Shown here: positions 47,678 through 56,318 of the stretch, piece after piece
Layout of the letters: the number at the start of each line of letters is the position of its first letter
Position numbering within the stretch: position 1 is the first letter of the stretch
NCBI RefSeq assembly: GCF_001441535.1
Contig: NZ_LMAU01000003.1
Coordinates: forward strand, 186,001-250,000
Direction: 5' to 3'
DNA: 64,000 nt
DNA from: Tsuneonella troitsensis
GTDB lineage: Bacteria; Pseudomonadota; Alphaproteobacteria; Sphingomonadales; Sphingomonadaceae
Position numbers and translations under genes: made by a program
The notes under the pieces: model-generated
Databases searched by the model: none
What the model was told of the DNA's origin: nothing
Seen by the model: only the letters and a program-made list of their open reading frames with translations

Positions 47678-48775
47678 CTATTCCTCGGTGCGGATCAGGA
47701 CCGTTTCGCCAACGAGCGCGAAGAGCAGGAACGGTGCCCACGCGGCAAGCAAGGGGGGATAACCGCCGAAGTTGCCCATCGCGAGCGCGGCATTGTCGAC
47801 GACGAAATACGCAAAGCCCAGCGCCATGCCGATCACCGCACGGACGAAGAGCTGACCCGACCTTGCCAGGCCAAAGGCGGCGACCGCTCCGAGCAGCGGC
47901 ATGAGGACGGACGACATGGGGCTCACCAGCTTGTGCCACCATTTCGTGCGCAGTTCGGCCGTACGGCGACCAGCTTCCTCGTATTCGTCGATCGACTGGC
48001 GAAGCTGCCAGAACGACGTTGCGTCTGGGTCGACACTGGTCAGGGCGACCTGATCGGGGGTGATCTGCCCTCCGAGCACGACCGTGCCCACAGTGGCGCT
48101 GCGGGCACCGGCCACCTCGAAACGGACTGCATCTTCCAGCTTCCACCCTTCGCCTGTCCAGGTGGCGCGGGAACTGCGGATCTGGTCCGCGATCGCGCCG
48201 CTGGGTGCGCGGCGATACCATGTCACGCCGGTAAGCTCGGTCGCATTGCCGGCCCCGGACACCGAAGCCGCCGAAAGGATATCGGACCCCTCGGCGATAT
48301 AGACGTTCGCCCGCACGCCCGAATCCCGCGGCACCGCCTTGAACTCGTTGGCATCCCATGCCTTCAGCGTCGCCGTTGCGCGGGTCACGACCCGCTCGTT
48401 GAACGCAAAGCTGCCGATGCCGACGAGGAATGCCGTCAGCAGAAGCGGGGCCAGAACCTGATGGGCGCTGAGGCCGGCGGCCTTCATGGCGACCACCTCG
48501 CTGTTCTGGTTCAATCCGACGAGGGTGATGATCGTGGCGAGAAGGACCGAATAGGGGAGGAAGCGCGCGACGAGCTGCGGCATCCGGAGCCCCGCATACG
48601 TCAGGATCTCGCCCTGGCCATTGCCCGGCACCGCCAGAATCTTGCCCGTGGCGGTCAGCAGGTCGAGCATCAGAAGGATCAGCACGAGCATCACCAGGAC
48701 CGCCAGGATCCGGACGATGAACATCTTCGCCAGGTACAGCGTCAGCGTTTTGGAGGGAAAGAAGTCCAGTTGCAT
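47678..48775 (-). CDS. lptG: LPS export permease LptG
   Basis: 365-residue inner-membrane subunit of the LptB2FG transporter that extracts lipopolysaccharide. Six membrane segments (KMFIVRILAVLVMLVLILLMLDLL; PYSVLLATIITLVGLNQNSEV; C-terminal LVSPMSSVLMPLLGAVAAFGLARSG and VIGMALGFAYFVVDNAALAMG) flank a periplasmic beta-jellyroll. It starts 4 bp after the lptF stop. Confidence 0.95.
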   Translation of the reverse strand: MQLDFFPSKTLTLYLAKMFIVRILAVLVMLVLILLMLDLLTATGKILAVPGNGQGEILTYAGLRMPQLVARFLPYSVLLATIITLVGLNQNSEVVAMKAAGLSAHQVLAPLLLTAFLVGIGSFAFNERVVTRATATLKAWDANEFKAVPRDSGVRANVYIAEGSDILSAASVSGAGNATELTGVTWYRRAPSGAIADQIRSSRATWTGEGWKLEDAVRFEVAGARSATVGTVVLGGQITPDQVALTSVDPDATSFWQLRQSIDEYEEAGRRTAELRTKWWHKLVSPMSSVLMPLLGAVAAFGLARSGQLFVRAVIGMALGFAYFVVDNAALAMGNFGGYPPLLAAWAPFLLFALVGETVLIRTEE

Positions 48776-48778
48776 GAT

Positions 48779-50011
48779 CTACTCGGCTGGTGCCAGTTCC
48801 GGCTGTCGGCCGGGCGGACGGCGACGGAACAGCTTGCGCACCCGCTTGCCGATCTTGGAGAACGCCGCCTCCAGCGCGCCGATGGCCTGTCCGCCAGGCA
48901 CGTAGGCCACGCGGTAGTACATCCAGATTATCAGAGCCGCGAACAGCGCGAACGGCACCCACAGCGCAAGGGTTGGATCGACCCGACCGAGCGTGGCGTA
49001 GTCCTCCGCGTACTGGTTTATCTTGTGATAGGCGACCACCATCACGATCGACACGAACACCCCCAGCGCGCTGGTCGATCGCTTCGGAGGAATGGCCAGG
49101 GCCACTGCCAGGAGCGGCATCAGGAACATCATGACGACTTCGACCAGGCGGAAGTTGAAACTGGCCTGGCTGCCTGCCTGCTCGGTTCTCGTCTCGGCCT
49201 CGCCTCCCCAGCCGATGCGCAGGAGTTCGGGCAGGATGTACTCGCGCTGTTCGTCGCCGCGGGCTCGGAAGCGCTCCACTGCGGGCAGGTCGATCGGCAG
49301 GTCGTGCCGGGTAAAGCTGAGGACGCGCGGGGTCGAAGTGTTCCCCATGTCCTGAACGATGATCCCGTCGGTCAGGCGCAGGATGATCGTGTCGGGATTG
49401 TCGCTCGTGGCAAGAAACGCGCCCTCGTTGGCCGAGATCGACAGGACCTGCCCCTTTTCGTTCGCGACGCGGGCGAAAATCCCGATCAGGCGCCGACCGT
49501 CGTCCTCGGACCGTTCGATGCGCAGGGCCATCCGGTCCTTGAGGGTCGTGAACTCTCCGACCTTGATCGAGGCACCCAGCGCGCCCGAACGCAGTTCGTA
49601 GTCCAGGCGCTCATACCAGTACCGGCTGACCGGCTGGACGTAGAACACCAGGGCCACATTGACCGCCACGAGGACCATCGTGATCGCGTAGGGAACGCGC
49701 AGCAGGCGTCCATACCCTTGGCCGACTGCGCGCATCACGTCGAGCTCGCTCGACGTGGCCAGCTTGCGGAACGCCATCAGCACCCCGAGCAGAAGTCCGA
49801 GCGGGATGGCCAGACTGGCATATTCCGGCATCATGGTCGCGAGCATCTTGAAGACGACCCCGACCGGACCGCCTTCGACCGCCACGAAATCGAGCAACCG
49901 GAGCATCTTGTCGAGGATCAGCAGCGATGCCGCGAGCACGAAAACTCCCGCCATCGGAACGATGGTCAGCCGCAGGATGTAGCGGTCGATGGCGGGTAGG
50001 AACTTGAACAC
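48779..50011 (-). CDS. lptF: LPS export permease LptF
   Basis: 410 residues from GTG 50011, partner of LptG. N-terminal DRYILRLTIVPMAGVFVLAASLLILDKML, the LATSSELDVMRAVGQGYGRLL coupling region, the periplasmic domain and C-terminal helices (VVMMFLMPLLAVALAI; STSALGVFVSIVMVVAYHKINQYAED) are in order. The GTG is preferred over a TTG 45 bases upstream, since family members begin just before DRYILR. lptF-lptG form an operon. Confidence 0.94.
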   Translation of the reverse strand: MFKFLPAIDRYILRLTIVPMAGVFVLAASLLILDKMLRLLDFVAVEGGPVGVVFKMLATMMPEYASLAIPLGLLLGVLMAFRKLATSSELDVMRAVGQGYGRLLRVPYAITMVLVAVNVALVFYVQPVSRYWYERLDYELRSGALGASIKVGEFTTLKDRMALRIERSEDDGRRLIGIFARVANEKGQVLSISANEGAFLATSDNPDTIILRLTDGIIVQDMGNTSTPRVLSFTRHDLPIDLPAVERFRARGDEQREYILPELLRIGWGGEAETRTEQAGSQASFNFRLVEVVMMFLMPLLAVALAIPPKRSTSALGVFVSIVMVVAYHKINQYAEDYATLGRVDPTLALWVPFALFAALIIWMYYRVAYVPGGQAIGALEAAFSKIGKRVRKLFRRRPPGRQPELAPAE

Positions 50012-50132
50012 GGTCGTGGGCGGTCTTCGCTTGCTGGTAGGCGCCCTTAGCGGCAAATTACCGCGCGGTCATGCCTCGTCGTATGCCAACCCCGAATGCG
50101 CTGCAGATGCGTCCGGTTCCGACAGTATTCCG

Positions 50133-50498
50133 TCAGGCCTTTTCAAGCGTGCACTGCAGGGGGTGCTGGTTCTGGCGGGCGAAGTCCATCACCTGGTTGA
50201 CCTTGGTTTCGGCGACTTCGTAGGGAAATACGCCGCAAACGCCCACGCCGCGCTGGTGGACGTGGAGCATGACGCGGGTCGCCTGCTCAAGGTCCATGCG
50301 GAAGAATCGCTTCAGGACCATCACCACGAATTCCATCGGGGTGTAGTCGTCGTTGAGCATGAGGACCTTGTACTGGCTCGGCTTCTTCGGCTTGGCCCGG
50401 GTCTTGGTGGCTACGCCGACCGCATCGCCGGTATCGGCGTCGTCGTCCTTGCCCGCGGAACGGACAGGCTCATGCTGGGCAGGGAAACGTTCGGTCAT
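50133..50498 (-). CDS. clpS: ClpS adaptor protein
   Basis: 121 residues. Adaptor that delivers N-degron substrates to ClpAP. The fold is marked by [49 protein letters not shown]. The first 40 residues are an unstructured tail, needed in E. coli for ClpA engagement. ATG 50498 is chosen; the upstream part of the frame lies in the phasin terminator. clpA is not in the window. Confidence 0.95.
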   Translation of the reverse strand: MTERFPAQHEPVRSAGKDDDADTGDAVGVATKTRAKPKKPSQYKVLMLNDDYTPMEFVVMVLKRFFRMDLEQATRVMLHVHQRGVGVCGVFPYEVAETKVNQVMDFARQNQHPLQCTLEKA

Positions 50499-50567
50499 CG
50501 GACTCGCAATATCGTATCGGACGGCCCCGCCGCAAGATGCGGCGCCACCGGTAAATGCCCGGCAAAC

Positions 50568-50604
50568 GAAAACGGGCCGGACGGTGTGTACCGTCCGGCC
50601 CGTT
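50568..50604 (-). terminator. phasin gene terminator
   Basis: A perfect 15-bp stem (50571-50585 and 50590-50604) with a GTGT loop; the minus strand then reads TTCGTTTG after the stem, including a run GTTTTC. It lies 56 bp past the phasin stop. Confidence 0.9.
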
Positions 50605-50659
50605 GATGTGTCGCGCGCCCGCAAAGGGGGAGAGGTAGGCGCGCGGACTTCGAAGGCGC

Positions 50660-51469
50660 TTAGGCGGCCTTCGAGAACTTCTCGACCGCAACGCTCATGC
50701 GGCTCGACAGCGGAGCGAACGCATCGCCGGCCAGCTTCATCGAGACTTCGGCGTTCTTCGAGAAATGCTTGATCGCGGCGTCGAGGTTGCGACGGGCGAT
50801 TTCGCTCTGCAGCTTGAACAGCTCGGTCGGGCTCTTGACCGCGGCCATCGCCTTCATGTCGGCGGTGGCGGTTTCGAACGCGCTCTTCGCAACGGCGATT
50901 TCGCTACGCGCCATGTCCTGGACGCCGGCGCCGAGAATCTTGCCCGATTCGACCATGGCTTCGACGTTGCCCTTGGTGAATTCGGTCATGTCGCCGGCCA
51001 CGGTCTGCAGCTTGTCATAGGCGGCCTTGGCGCGGGTCTGCGCGTCGGCGGCGAGTTCCTTCGCCTTGGCGGTGTAGTCGGTGTCGACGGTCTTCTTGGC
51101 AGTGGCCATGATCTTGTCCTTCAAATTCGAAACGTTGGTAATGGCGGGCGTGGCAGTGCGCGCAGCCTTCTTGGCGGCGGGCTTCGCCTTCACGACGGTC
51201 TTTTTGGGCGAAGCCTTGGCGACGGCCTTCTTCGGCGCGGCCTTCTTCGGGGTAGCCTTGCGGGTGACCGACTTCTTCTTGGGAGCGGCCTTCGCCTGGG
51301 CGACAGCCGTGTCGATCTTGGGGGTGGCGACCTTCGGCGCTTCGACCTTGGCGGTCTCGGCGACGGGGGCCTTCTTGGCGCTCACTTCGCCAGAAGCGGC
51401 TGCATACGCCTTCTCGGCGGCAGCGTCGGCCTTGGCGGTATCAATCTTGGTCTCGGGCTGGGTAGCCAT
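50660..51469 (-). CDS. phasin with histone-H1-like N-terminal tail
   Basis: 269 residues. The C-terminal 150 residues form the phasin_2 domain: [52 protein letters not shown] and [21 protein letters not shown], amphipathic helices that coat PHA granules. The first 110 residues are Ala/Lys/Pro-rich with repeated KKAAPKK units like histone H1 or PhaF, so DNA or nucleoid contact is possible, as in Pseudomonas PhaF. AGGAG precedes the ATG. The promoter is embedded in an inverted repeat upstream of which lies phaC. Confidence 0.9.
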   Translation of the reverse strand: MATQPETKIDTAKADAAAEKAYAAASGEVSAKKAPVAETAKVEAPKVATPKIDTAVAQAKAAPKKKSVTRKATPKKAAPKKAVAKASPKKTVVKAKPAAKKAARTATPAITNVSNLKDKIMATAKKTVDTDYTAKAKELAADAQTRAKAAYDKLQTVAGDMTEFTKGNVEAMVESGKILGAGVQDMARSEIAVAKSAFETATADMKAMAAVKSPTELFKLQSEIARRNLDAAIKHFSKNAEVSMKLAGDAFAPLSSRMSVAVEKFSKAA

Positions 51470-51482
51470 GAAACTTCGCTCC

Positions 51483-51549
51483 TATGTTGCACTGCACAAA
51501 ATAGGCGTTGCAACCGCGAAGTCAAGGATTTTTTGTGCAGTGCAACATA
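51483..51549 (-). promoter_or_regulatory. phasin promoter flanked by a 19-bp perfect inverted repeat (probable PhaR-type operator)
   Basis: Arms TATGTTGCACTGCACAAAA (51483-51501) and its exact complement (51531-51549) are separated by 29 bp. Within lies a sigma-70-like promoter on the minus strand: TTGACT (51525-51520), 16-bp spacer, TATTTT (51503-51498). A further palindrome GTTGCAAC (51507-51514) sits in the spacer. The repeats contain TGCACTGCA, similar to the TGC-rich sites bound by the PHA repressor PhaR. A phasin gene is a classical PhaR target. Confidence 0.8.
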
Positions 51550-51577
51550 ATGCGCGTTCAGCCTCAAGATCAGACGG

Positions 51578-53443
51578 TTAGCGCGTCTTTACGTAGCGAC
51601 CCGGCGCATCCTCGATCACCCTGTCGCCCTTTTCGCCAGGCTTGCGCTTGCCGGTTGCCGGGACCTGCTTGCCGCCACGGCTGTCCAGCCACTTGCGCCA
51701 GTGCGGCCACCAGCTGCCCGGATGTTCGGTCGCGCCAGCAACGAATTCAGCGAGGCTGGCAGCGCCGCTATCGCCGGTCCAGTACTGGTATTTCCCCGCA
51801 TCGGGATGGTTGACCACGCCTGCGATATGCCCCGACCCGGCGAGCACGAACGTGGTGTCGCCGTGTACGTGGCGGGTCATCCGCCAAACGCTTTCCGCCG
51901 GCGCGATGTGATCCTCGCGCCCCGCCTGGATGTAGATCGGCGTCTCGATCCGGGTGAGGTCGATCGGCGTGCCGTCGGCCTCCATCGCATCGGGCACCAC
52001 CAGCTTGTTGCCGCGATACAGGTCGCGCAGGTAGTCGCCGTGCCACTTCGCGGGCAGGTTGGTGACGTCGCCGTTCCAGTGCAGCAGGTCGAACGCCGGG
52101 TAGTCTTCGCCTAGCAGGTAGTTGTTGACCACGTAGTTCCAGATCAGGTCGCGGCCCCGCAGCAGGTTGAAGGTCGCCGCCATGTAGCGACCGTCGAGAT
52201 AGCCGTCCTTGGACACGTTACCGATCATCTCGAGCTGGCCGTCATCGATGAAATGCTTGAGCTCGCCCGCCTTCTCGAAATCGACCTGCGCGGTGAAAAA
52301 GGTCGCGCTGGCCACCTTGTCCGCTTCGTCGCGGCGAGCGAGGATCGCCAGCACCGCGGCAAGCGTGGTCCCCGCCACACAATAGCCGATCGTGTGGACG
52401 GATTTCACGCCCAGCCGTTCGCGGATCACGTCGATCGCTTCGATCTCGGCGCGGATATAGTCGTCCCAGACCACGTCCTTCATGCTCGCGTCGGCGGATT
52501 TCCAGCTCGTCACGAACACGGTCAGGCCCTGATCGACGGCCCATTTGATGAAGCTCTTCTTGGGCGTCAGGTCGAGGATGTAGAACCGGTTGATCCACGG
52601 CGGGAAGATCACCAGCGGGGTTTCGAGCACGGTCTCGGTCGACGGGCTGTACTGGATCAACTGGTAGAGCGGTCCCTCGTGGACAACCTTGCCCGGCGTC
52701 GTGGCGATGTTTTCGCCCAGCCTGAATGCGTCGGCGTCGGTATGGGTGAGCTGGCCGCGCTTCAGGTCGTTGATGAGATGCTGCATCCCCTTCACGAGGT
52801 TTGCGCCCTTCGTCTCGATCGTGCGCTGCATGACGACGGGGTTGGTGGCCAGGAAGTTGTCCGGGCTCATCGCCTCGACCAGCGAGCGGACGGCGAAGGT
52901 CATCTGCTCCTTCTTTTCGGGGTCGATGCCCTCGATCCGTTCGGCTGCTTCGACGAAATACTCCGACAGCAGGATGTATGTCTGGTGCAGCAGCGCGAAC
53001 GCGGGATGGTTGCGCCAGGCCGGGTCCGCGAACCGGCGGTCGGTGCGCGGCAGCTCGGGTTCGTCGCTGCCCCCGGCAAGAGCGTTGGTCATCACGCCCT
53101 GCCACAGCTTCATGCCGTCTTCGGCCAGCTTGGCCTGAGCGGCAAACGTGCCCTGCCACGCGCTTGTCCAGGTTCGCGCCATTCCCTGGCTCATCATCAT
53201 GAACTGCGCCGGATCGAACGAGGTGCCGCCAGAAGCGGCCTTTTCGCCCATGAATTCGATCCACATCGATTGCAGCTTGCCCGCGGTTTCGGCCCACTGC
53301 GAAACCTCGGACCAGTCCTTCATCACCGGGGGCGTGGTGGTCGCCAGGCCCGGAGCTGACTGGCCCCACATTTCGCGCATCGCTTCGCCCTGCATGTCGA
53401 AGAAGGCCGCAAAGGGATCGGTCGGGCGGGAATCGTCGGCCAT
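51578..53443 (-). CDS. phaC: class I poly(3-hydroxyalkanoate) synthase
   Basis: 621 residues. Polymerises hydroxyacyl-CoA into polyester granules. Catalytic Cys355 lies in the lipase-box-like GYCVAG, Asp511 in GREDHIAP and His539 in GSGHIAG. The N-terminal domain has LHQTYILLSEYFVEAAERIEG; VIFPPWINRFYILDL and WKSADASMKDVVWDDY are class I landmarks. ATG 53443 follows AAGGA. The phasin gene lies 109 bp downstream on the same strand with its own promoter. No phaA, phaB or phaR is in the window. Confidence 0.96.
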   Translation of the reverse strand: MADDSRPTDPFAAFFDMQGEAMREMWGQSAPGLATTTPPVMKDWSEVSQWAETAGKLQSMWIEFMGEKAASGGTSFDPAQFMMMSQGMARTWTSAWQGTFAAQAKLAEDGMKLWQGVMTNALAGGSDEPELPRTDRRFADPAWRNHPAFALLHQTYILLSEYFVEAAERIEGIDPEKKEQMTFAVRSLVEAMSPDNFLATNPVVMQRTIETKGANLVKGMQHLINDLKRGQLTHTDADAFRLGENIATTPGKVVHEGPLYQLIQYSPSTETVLETPLVIFPPWINRFYILDLTPKKSFIKWAVDQGLTVFVTSWKSADASMKDVVWDDYIRAEIEAIDVIRERLGVKSVHTIGYCVAGTTLAAVLAILARRDEADKVASATFFTAQVDFEKAGELKHFIDDGQLEMIGNVSKDGYLDGRYMAATFNLLRGRDLIWNYVVNNYLLGEDYPAFDLLHWNGDVTNLPAKWHGDYLRDLYRGNKLVVPDAMEADGTPIDLTRIETPIYIQAGREDHIAPAESVWRMTRHVHGDTTFVLAGSGHIAGVVNHPDAGKYQYWTGDSGAASLAEFVAGATEHPGSWWPHWRKWLDSRGGKQVPATGKRKPGEKGDRVIEDAPGRYVKTR

Positions 53444-53550
53444 CTGACTGTCCTTACTCGAAGCTTGGCAGTTTCGCTGCGGTGCGGAATCGCTTACAGC
53501 CAATTGCGCCGGGACGCACCCGGCTTAACGCAAAGGCCTGTCTGGTTCCG

Positions 53551-54750
53551 ATGGACGACGAATTCTACCGCATCAAGCGCCTGCCGCCCTACGTCATTGC
53601 CGAAGTCAACGGCATGCGGGCCGCCGCGCGCACCGCGGGACGGGACATTATCGACCTCGGCATGGGTAACCCGGACTTGCCGCCGCCGCCGCACGTGATC
53701 GAGAAACTGTGCGAAGTGGCGAGCAAGCCCGACGCGCACGGGTATTCGCAATCGAAGGGCATTCCCGGCCTGCGCAAGGCCCAAGCCAACTATTATGGAC
53801 GGCGGTTCGGCGTCGAACTCGACCCCGAAAGCGAAGTCGTCGTAACGATGGGCTCGAAAGAGGGACTGGCCAGCCTCGCCACCGCGATTACCGGGCCGGG
53901 CGACGTGGTGCTGGCACCCAACCCCAGTTATCCGATCCACACCTTCGGCTTCATCATCGCCGGCGCGACCATTCGCAGCGTGCCCACGACGCCCGACGAG
54001 AATTACTTCGCCAGCCTTGAGCGGGCGATGGCGTTCACGGTCCCGCGGCCGAGTATTCTGGTGGTCAACTACCCGTCCAACCCGACCGCCGAAACGGTGG
54101 ACCTGCCGTTCTACGAGCGGCTCGTCGCCTGGGCGAAGGAGAACAAGGTCTGGATCATCTCCGACCTCGCCTATTCGGAACTGTATTACGACGGCAAGCC
54201 GACCGTCTCGATCCTCCAGGTGCCAGGGGCCAAGGACGTCGCGGTCGAGTTCACCTCGCTGAGCAAGACCTATTCTATGGCCGGCTGGCGGATCGGTTTC
54301 GCCGTGGGCAACCGCAAGCTGATCGCAGCGATGACGCGGGTGAAGAGCTATCTCGATTACGGCGCGTTCACGCCGATCCAGGCCGCTGCCTGCGCCGCGC
54401 TCAATGGGCCGCAGGACATCGTCGAGAAGAACCGCCAGCTCTATCACAAGCGGCGCGACGTGCTGGTCGAAGTCATGGGCCGGGCAGGGTGGGACATTCC
54501 GCCCCCGCCCGCATCCATGTTCGCATGGGCCCCGCTGCCCAAGGCGTTCGCCCATCTGGGGAGCCTGGAATTTTCCAAGCAGATGCTGCTCCACGCCGAA
54601 GTCGCGGTGGCGCCCGGGGTCGGTTACGGCGAAGACGGCGAGGGATATGTCCGCATCGCGCTGGTCGAGAACGAGCAGCGGCTGCGGCAGGCTGCGCGCA
54701 ACATCAAGCGCTGGTTCCAGTCGATGGGGCACAATAGCGACGCGGCCTGA
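53551..54750 (+). CDS. alaC: pyridoxal-phosphate aminotransferase, AlaC-like
   Basis: 399 residues, fold-type I class I/II aminotransferase. N-terminal DEFYRIKRLPPYVIAEVNGMRAAAR, YSQSKGIPGLRKA, NYPSNPTAETV, DLAYSELYYDG and the PLP-binding Lys239 in SLSKTYSMAGWRIG. The pattern is close to glutamate-pyruvate aminotransferase AlaC; other substrates are possible. The symbol is tentative. It begins 107 bp from divergent phaC. Confidence 0.85.
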   Translation: MDDEFYRIKRLPPYVIAEVNGMRAAARTAGRDIIDLGMGNPDLPPPPHVIEKLCEVASKPDAHGYSQSKGIPGLRKAQANYYGRRFGVELDPESEVVVTMGSKEGLASLATAITGPGDVVLAPNPSYPIHTFGFIIAGATIRSVPTTPDENYFASLERAMAFTVPRPSILVVNYPSNPTAETVDLPFYERLVAWAKENKVWIISDLAYSELYYDGKPTVSILQVPGAKDVAVEFTSLSKTYSMAGWRIGFAVGNRKLIAAMTRVKSYLDYGAFTPIQAAACAALNGPQDIVEKNRQLYHKRRDVLVEVMGRAGWDIPPPPASMFAWAPLPKAFAHLGSLEFSKQMLLHAEVAVAPGVGYGEDGEGYVRIALVENEQRLRQAARNIKRWFQSMGHNSDAA

Positions 54751-54840
54751 CGCTGCGGAACCCGTCATTTCTGGCCAAGTTGTCGGCAGCGTAAGGCTGC
54801 GATATGACCCGCGCCTCCAGCGAAGGAGACAAGCCGCACG

Positions 54841-55413
54841 ATGCCGGCCGTTACCCGCCCCAACGTAGCCGCCGAGCGGACGCTAACCGAACGCGAACGC
54901 GCGGTGCTCGATGGAATCGACCGCAGGTTGCCGCTCAAGCTCGTCGCCGCCGAACTCGGGGTTTCGGAATCGCGGGTCAACCAGCACGTCCGGGCGCTGA
55001 AAGAGCGCTTCCAGGTCAACAACCTCTCCGACCTGGTGGACGCCTGGCGCAGCGAAGATGTTGGAATCACTGAAAACACGGACTGCAGAAATCCTGCATG
55101 GAGAAATCCGCAGGTTCCGCTCGCCGCGTCGGACAGCGAAACGAAAAGCCGGGTCGCACCCGGGGAATTCGTTCTCTCCGACGCTGCGCTGTATGCGATC
55201 GAGGCGCCGTGGTCGGTAGAGAGCGGCCCCCGGGTAGTCCCCGGGGTGCTCGACGGTGGTAACGCCGTCCTTCTCCGTCTTGCCGTCATCATCGGGCTCG
55301 CTTTCTGCATAATCGCCGCGATCGTCCTGGTGGTGACGGCCTCGCTCTCCTTGAGCGAGGCGCTTGAGGGAAGGGCCATCGTCCCCGCAGATCAATCGAC
55401 TCCGCCGGGATGA
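54841..55413 (+). CDS. membrane-anchored LuxR-type HTH protein
   Basis: 190 residues. The N-terminal 70 residues are a LuxR/GerE-type HTH: LTERERAVLDGIDRRLPLKLVAAELGVSESRVNQHVRALKERFQVNNLSDLVDAW. A disordered stretch follows, then one membrane helix near the C-terminus (LRLAVIIGLAFCIIAAIVLVVTASL). A DNA-binding domain tied to the membrane from the cytoplasmic side suggests a signal-coupled regulator. No sensor domain is visible. A weak EcfG-like element (GGAAC-N16-AGTT, 54757-54781) lies upstream. The next gene is 34 bp downstream. Confidence 0.8.
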   Translation: MPAVTRPNVAAERTLTERERAVLDGIDRRLPLKLVAAELGVSESRVNQHVRALKERFQVNNLSDLVDAWRSEDVGITENTDCRNPAWRNPQVPLAASDSETKSRVAPGEFVLSDAALYAIEAPWSVESGPRVVPGVLDGGNAVLLRLAVIIGLAFCIIAAIVLVVTASLSLSEALEGRAIVPADQSTPPG

Positions 55414-55447
55414 GCATCGGCGGAAACGTCCGCCGGAGTTTCAACCC

Positions 55448-55786
55448 ATGTCCGAGAAGATCCGCGAAGACGCGCGAAACCTGCGCAAGCTTATTCGCGA
55501 AGCCGAAGGCGTCAGCGACGAAGTCCTCGTTGCCTGCGCACGGCTGAAGCAGGCGATGGTCCGCGCCCGGCAGAACCCGCAAGTCAACGTCGACGCCGGG
55601 CAGCGCGCACTGATGCGGCTGACGCAGGCGGAGAGCCAGGCGCTGTCGCTTTCGACCAGCCTGCTGCGCGTCCACGACGAGCTGAGCAAGGTCGCCCGCG
55701 AGACGATGGGCGGGGACGGGGATGGAAACACGCAGATCGCGCCGAGCGCGATCGGCGAAGAAAATCCTGCGTTGATCGAGGCTTGA
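55448..55786 (+). CDS. hypothetical helical protein, 112 residues
   Basis: An all-helical soluble protein (MSEKIREDARNLRKLIREAEGVSDEVLVACARLKQAMV; LMRLTQAESQALSLSTSLLRVHDELSKVARET). It could be a coiled-coil partner of the preceding HTH membrane protein. GGAG precedes the ATG. The family is unknown to me. Confidence 0.8.
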   Translation: MSEKIREDARNLRKLIREAEGVSDEVLVACARLKQAMVRARQNPQVNVDAGQRALMRLTQAESQALSLSTSLLRVHDELSKVARETMGGDGDGNTQIAPSAIGEENPALIEA

Positions 55787-55805
55787 ATGTTCGTATCACG
55801 GCCTG

Positions 55806-56318
55806 GTGGATCTAACGTCGGCCGATACGCGCTTCTGGCTACAGGCCATTGTTTTCGGCCTCCTTGCCCTGTCCGCATGGCGGTGGGGCGGGGGGCCGGA
55901 ACGCATCCTGGCCGGGGTGCTGATCTGGTTCAGCTTGGGCGATACCCTCAATCACTGGCTTTTCGAGGTCGAGACGCATTACTTGACGGTCGACACCGGA
56001 CACATGGTGATCGACCTGGTGGCGCTGGCGGTTTCCTTCGCCGTCGCGCTTCGCGCTAACCGGCTGTATCCGTTATGGTTCGCAGCGTTCCAGCTCCTTG
56101 CGATGATGGCCCACCTGGCGCGCGACATCGCCCAGGAAGCGTCTCCGATCGCGTATCTCATCATGTATATCGGCCCGTCGTACTGTCAGATCATTGTGCT
56201 GGCGCTGGGCATATGGTGCCATCGACGAAGGGTTTTGCGGCACGGCCCCTATCGGTCGTGGCGGAATTCCTCGCCCCGTTCGCCGGTGACCAGGCGGATG
56301 AACTCGCCGGGCTGCTGA
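55806..56318 (+). CDS. hypothetical membrane protein overlapping radC
   Basis: 170 residues from GTG 55806 with four or five membrane segments (FWLQAIVFGLLALSAWRWGGGP; ILAGVLIWFSLGDTL; MVIDLVALAVSFAVALRAN; LWFAAFQLLAMMAHLA; IAYLIMYIGPSYCQIIVLALGIWC). The C-terminal 35 residues lie inside radC in another frame, an overlap of 106 bp, unless radC starts later. No family is known. Ribosome site unclear, so coupling to the preceding gene is possible. Confidence 0.6.
   Translation: MDLTSADTRFWLQAIVFGLLALSAWRWGGGPERILAGVLIWFSLGDTLNHWLFEVETHYLTVDTGHMVIDLVALAVSFAVALRANRLYPLWFAAFQLLAMMAHLARDIAQEASPIAYLIMYIGPSYCQIIVLALGIWCHRRRVLRHGPYRSWRNSSPRSPVTRRMNSPGC

Noticed and set aside
51483-51549. The long inverted repeat before the phasin gene as the phaC terminator
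   Set aside because: A 29-nt loop and no T-run after the stem; instead a -35/-10 pair and a ribosome site follow toward the phasin gene.
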